From NCBI GenBank assembly GCA_007751255.1, contig CP036296.1:3782001-3846000 (forward strand): a stretch of 64,000 nucleotides of DNA. Reading direction: 5' to 3'. The notes beneath the pieces were generated by a model. The model was not told the DNA's origin and did not search any database. It saw only the letters and a program-made list of their open reading frames with translations. Both the position numbers and the translations under genes were made by a program. Below are positions 63,443-64,000 of this stretch, one piece after another; position 1 is the first letter of the stretch, and the number at the start of each line of letters is the position of its first letter. This DNA comes from Engelhardtia mirabilis (lineage in GTDB: Bacteria > Planctomycetota > UBA1135 > GCA-002686595).

Positions 63443-64000
63443 ATGCGCCATCGCCACCGCCTCCATTGCGCCGTCCTGGCGGCCGCGCTCGGCGCCGCCT
63501 GCGGGTCCGAGCGGGCGCCCTCGGCCGATCCGGGCGCTGGCCCCGCCGCCGGCTCGGCCTCGGGCTCGATCGACCTGCTCGGGGTCGGCCGCGAGGCCTG
63601 GTTCGACTTCGATGCTCGCGCGCCGGGGGAACGGGTCCTGCTGGACGCTTCGACCCTGGCCGCGTCGGACTGGCACGGGTCGGTCCGGATCGCGGCCCTC
63701 GCCACCCCGGCGGAGCTGGCGGCCTTCGAACAGGGCACGGTCATCCACCCCGACGGATCGATCGAAATGCGCGCGCCGCGTGGGGCCCTGGTCCACTTCC
63801 TGGCCCTCGACGATGTCCGGGGGCCGGCCGTGACCTCCATCGAGATCTCCGGAACGATCACCACGCAGGGCCTGACCGGGCAACTGGAAGACGGCTACGC
63901 CCGCGTGGGGATCTTCCAACTCGACACGGACACTTGGCCCGGCAGCCCGGCCGGCCTGATCCCCCACATCCTCTCCAACCACTTCGACGACCCCGAGTTC
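63443..64000 (+). CDS. Lipoprotein-like secreted protein, 3' end outside the window
   Basis: An open frame starting at an ATG at 63443 runs to the end of the window (186 codons seen) without a stop. The start has MRHRHRLH and a hydrophobic AVLAAALGAAC that ends in a cysteine, a possible though weak lipobox (G-A-A-C), followed by an alanine/glycine/serine link and then a domain of VGREAWFDFDARAPGERVLL and HFLALDDVRGPAVTSIEISG. The sequence is beta-rich; I recognise no family. It is divergent from the epimerase gene with 96 bases between them. Confidence 0.65.
   Translation, partial: MRHRHRLHCAVLAAALGAACGSERAPSADPGAGPAAGSASGSIDLLGVGREAWFDFDARAPGERVLLDASTLAASDWHGSVRIAALATPAELAAFEQGTVIHPDGSIEMRAPRGALVHFLALDDVRGPAVTSIEISGTITTQGLTGQLEDGYARVGIFQLDTDTWPGSPAGLIPHILSNHFDDPEF

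Overview
The window is one block of very GC-rich bacterial chromosome with dense gene packing, many GTG/TTG starts and many 1-4 base overlaps between neighbours. Secreted multi-domain proteins with signal peptides, a family of C-terminal adhesive-looking modules, a sulfatase-fold enzyme, penicillin acylase, OPT transporter, choice-of-anchor and malectin domains, and a zinc-ribbon transposase together suggest a marine-type Planctomycetota bacterium or a close relative. This is an inference from gene style; no rRNA or tRNA gene was recognised to confirm it.

Layout. 1-3545 (minus): the body of a transposase cut by the window edge, a CPXCG zinc-binding protein, a four-S1-domain RNA-binding protein and a PilZ protein. 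3736-10978 (plus): a large secreted propeller protein, then an acetyltransferase-like protein, a membrane sulfatase-fold enzyme and a FemAB-like transferase. 11234-16955 (minus): a release-factor-like rescue protein, an ABC exporter, an exported helical-repeat protein, a CPBP membrane protease and an FMN/Fe-S glutamate synthase-like enzyme. 16980-20342 (plus): a RecQ helicase with an unusual tail, a small membrane protein and a thioredoxin-fold protein whose reading frame contains one TGA exactly at the first catalytic cysteine. 20447-26191 (minus): an HDOD protein and an Mla-type lipid-transport operon. 26380-28765 (plus): a two-component system. 28655-29818 (minus): a polysaccharide deacetylase-like protein. 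29982-34406 (plus): a 1474-residue membrane-anchored coiled-coil protein. 35068-38121 (minus): three pilin-like/pilus-assembly genes. 38259-42030 (minus): penicillin acylase, DinB-like protein, thioredoxin-TPR protein. 42151-44456 (plus): a membrane glycosyltransferase-like pair. 44580-55533: thioesterase-fold protein, class V aminotransferase, an OPT transporter operon, a dehydrogenase, YjbQ, a PQQ-dependent sugar dehydrogenase-like protein and a GT39-like membrane protein. 55565-63346 (minus): a 1552-residue secreted multi-domain protein, a PlsC acyltransferase, a small unknown and a sugar-nucleotide epimerase. 63443-end (plus): start of a lipoprotein.

The standout observation is at 19347-20342. 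One TGA interrupts an otherwise continuous thioredoxin-like frame so that the product reads U-P-S-C where the family has C-x-x-C, and the RNA just after the TGA can fold into a stem-loop of the size and distance expected for a bacterial SECIS element. It is best read as an undescribed-looking selenoprotein, not as two genes or a pseudogene. Other points of interest are a 36-bp perfect inverted-repeat element at 62202-62364 whose tip recurs elsewhere, a structured RNA with a full Shine-Dalgarno sequence and a complementary loop at 34796-34854, and the giant coiled-coil protein.
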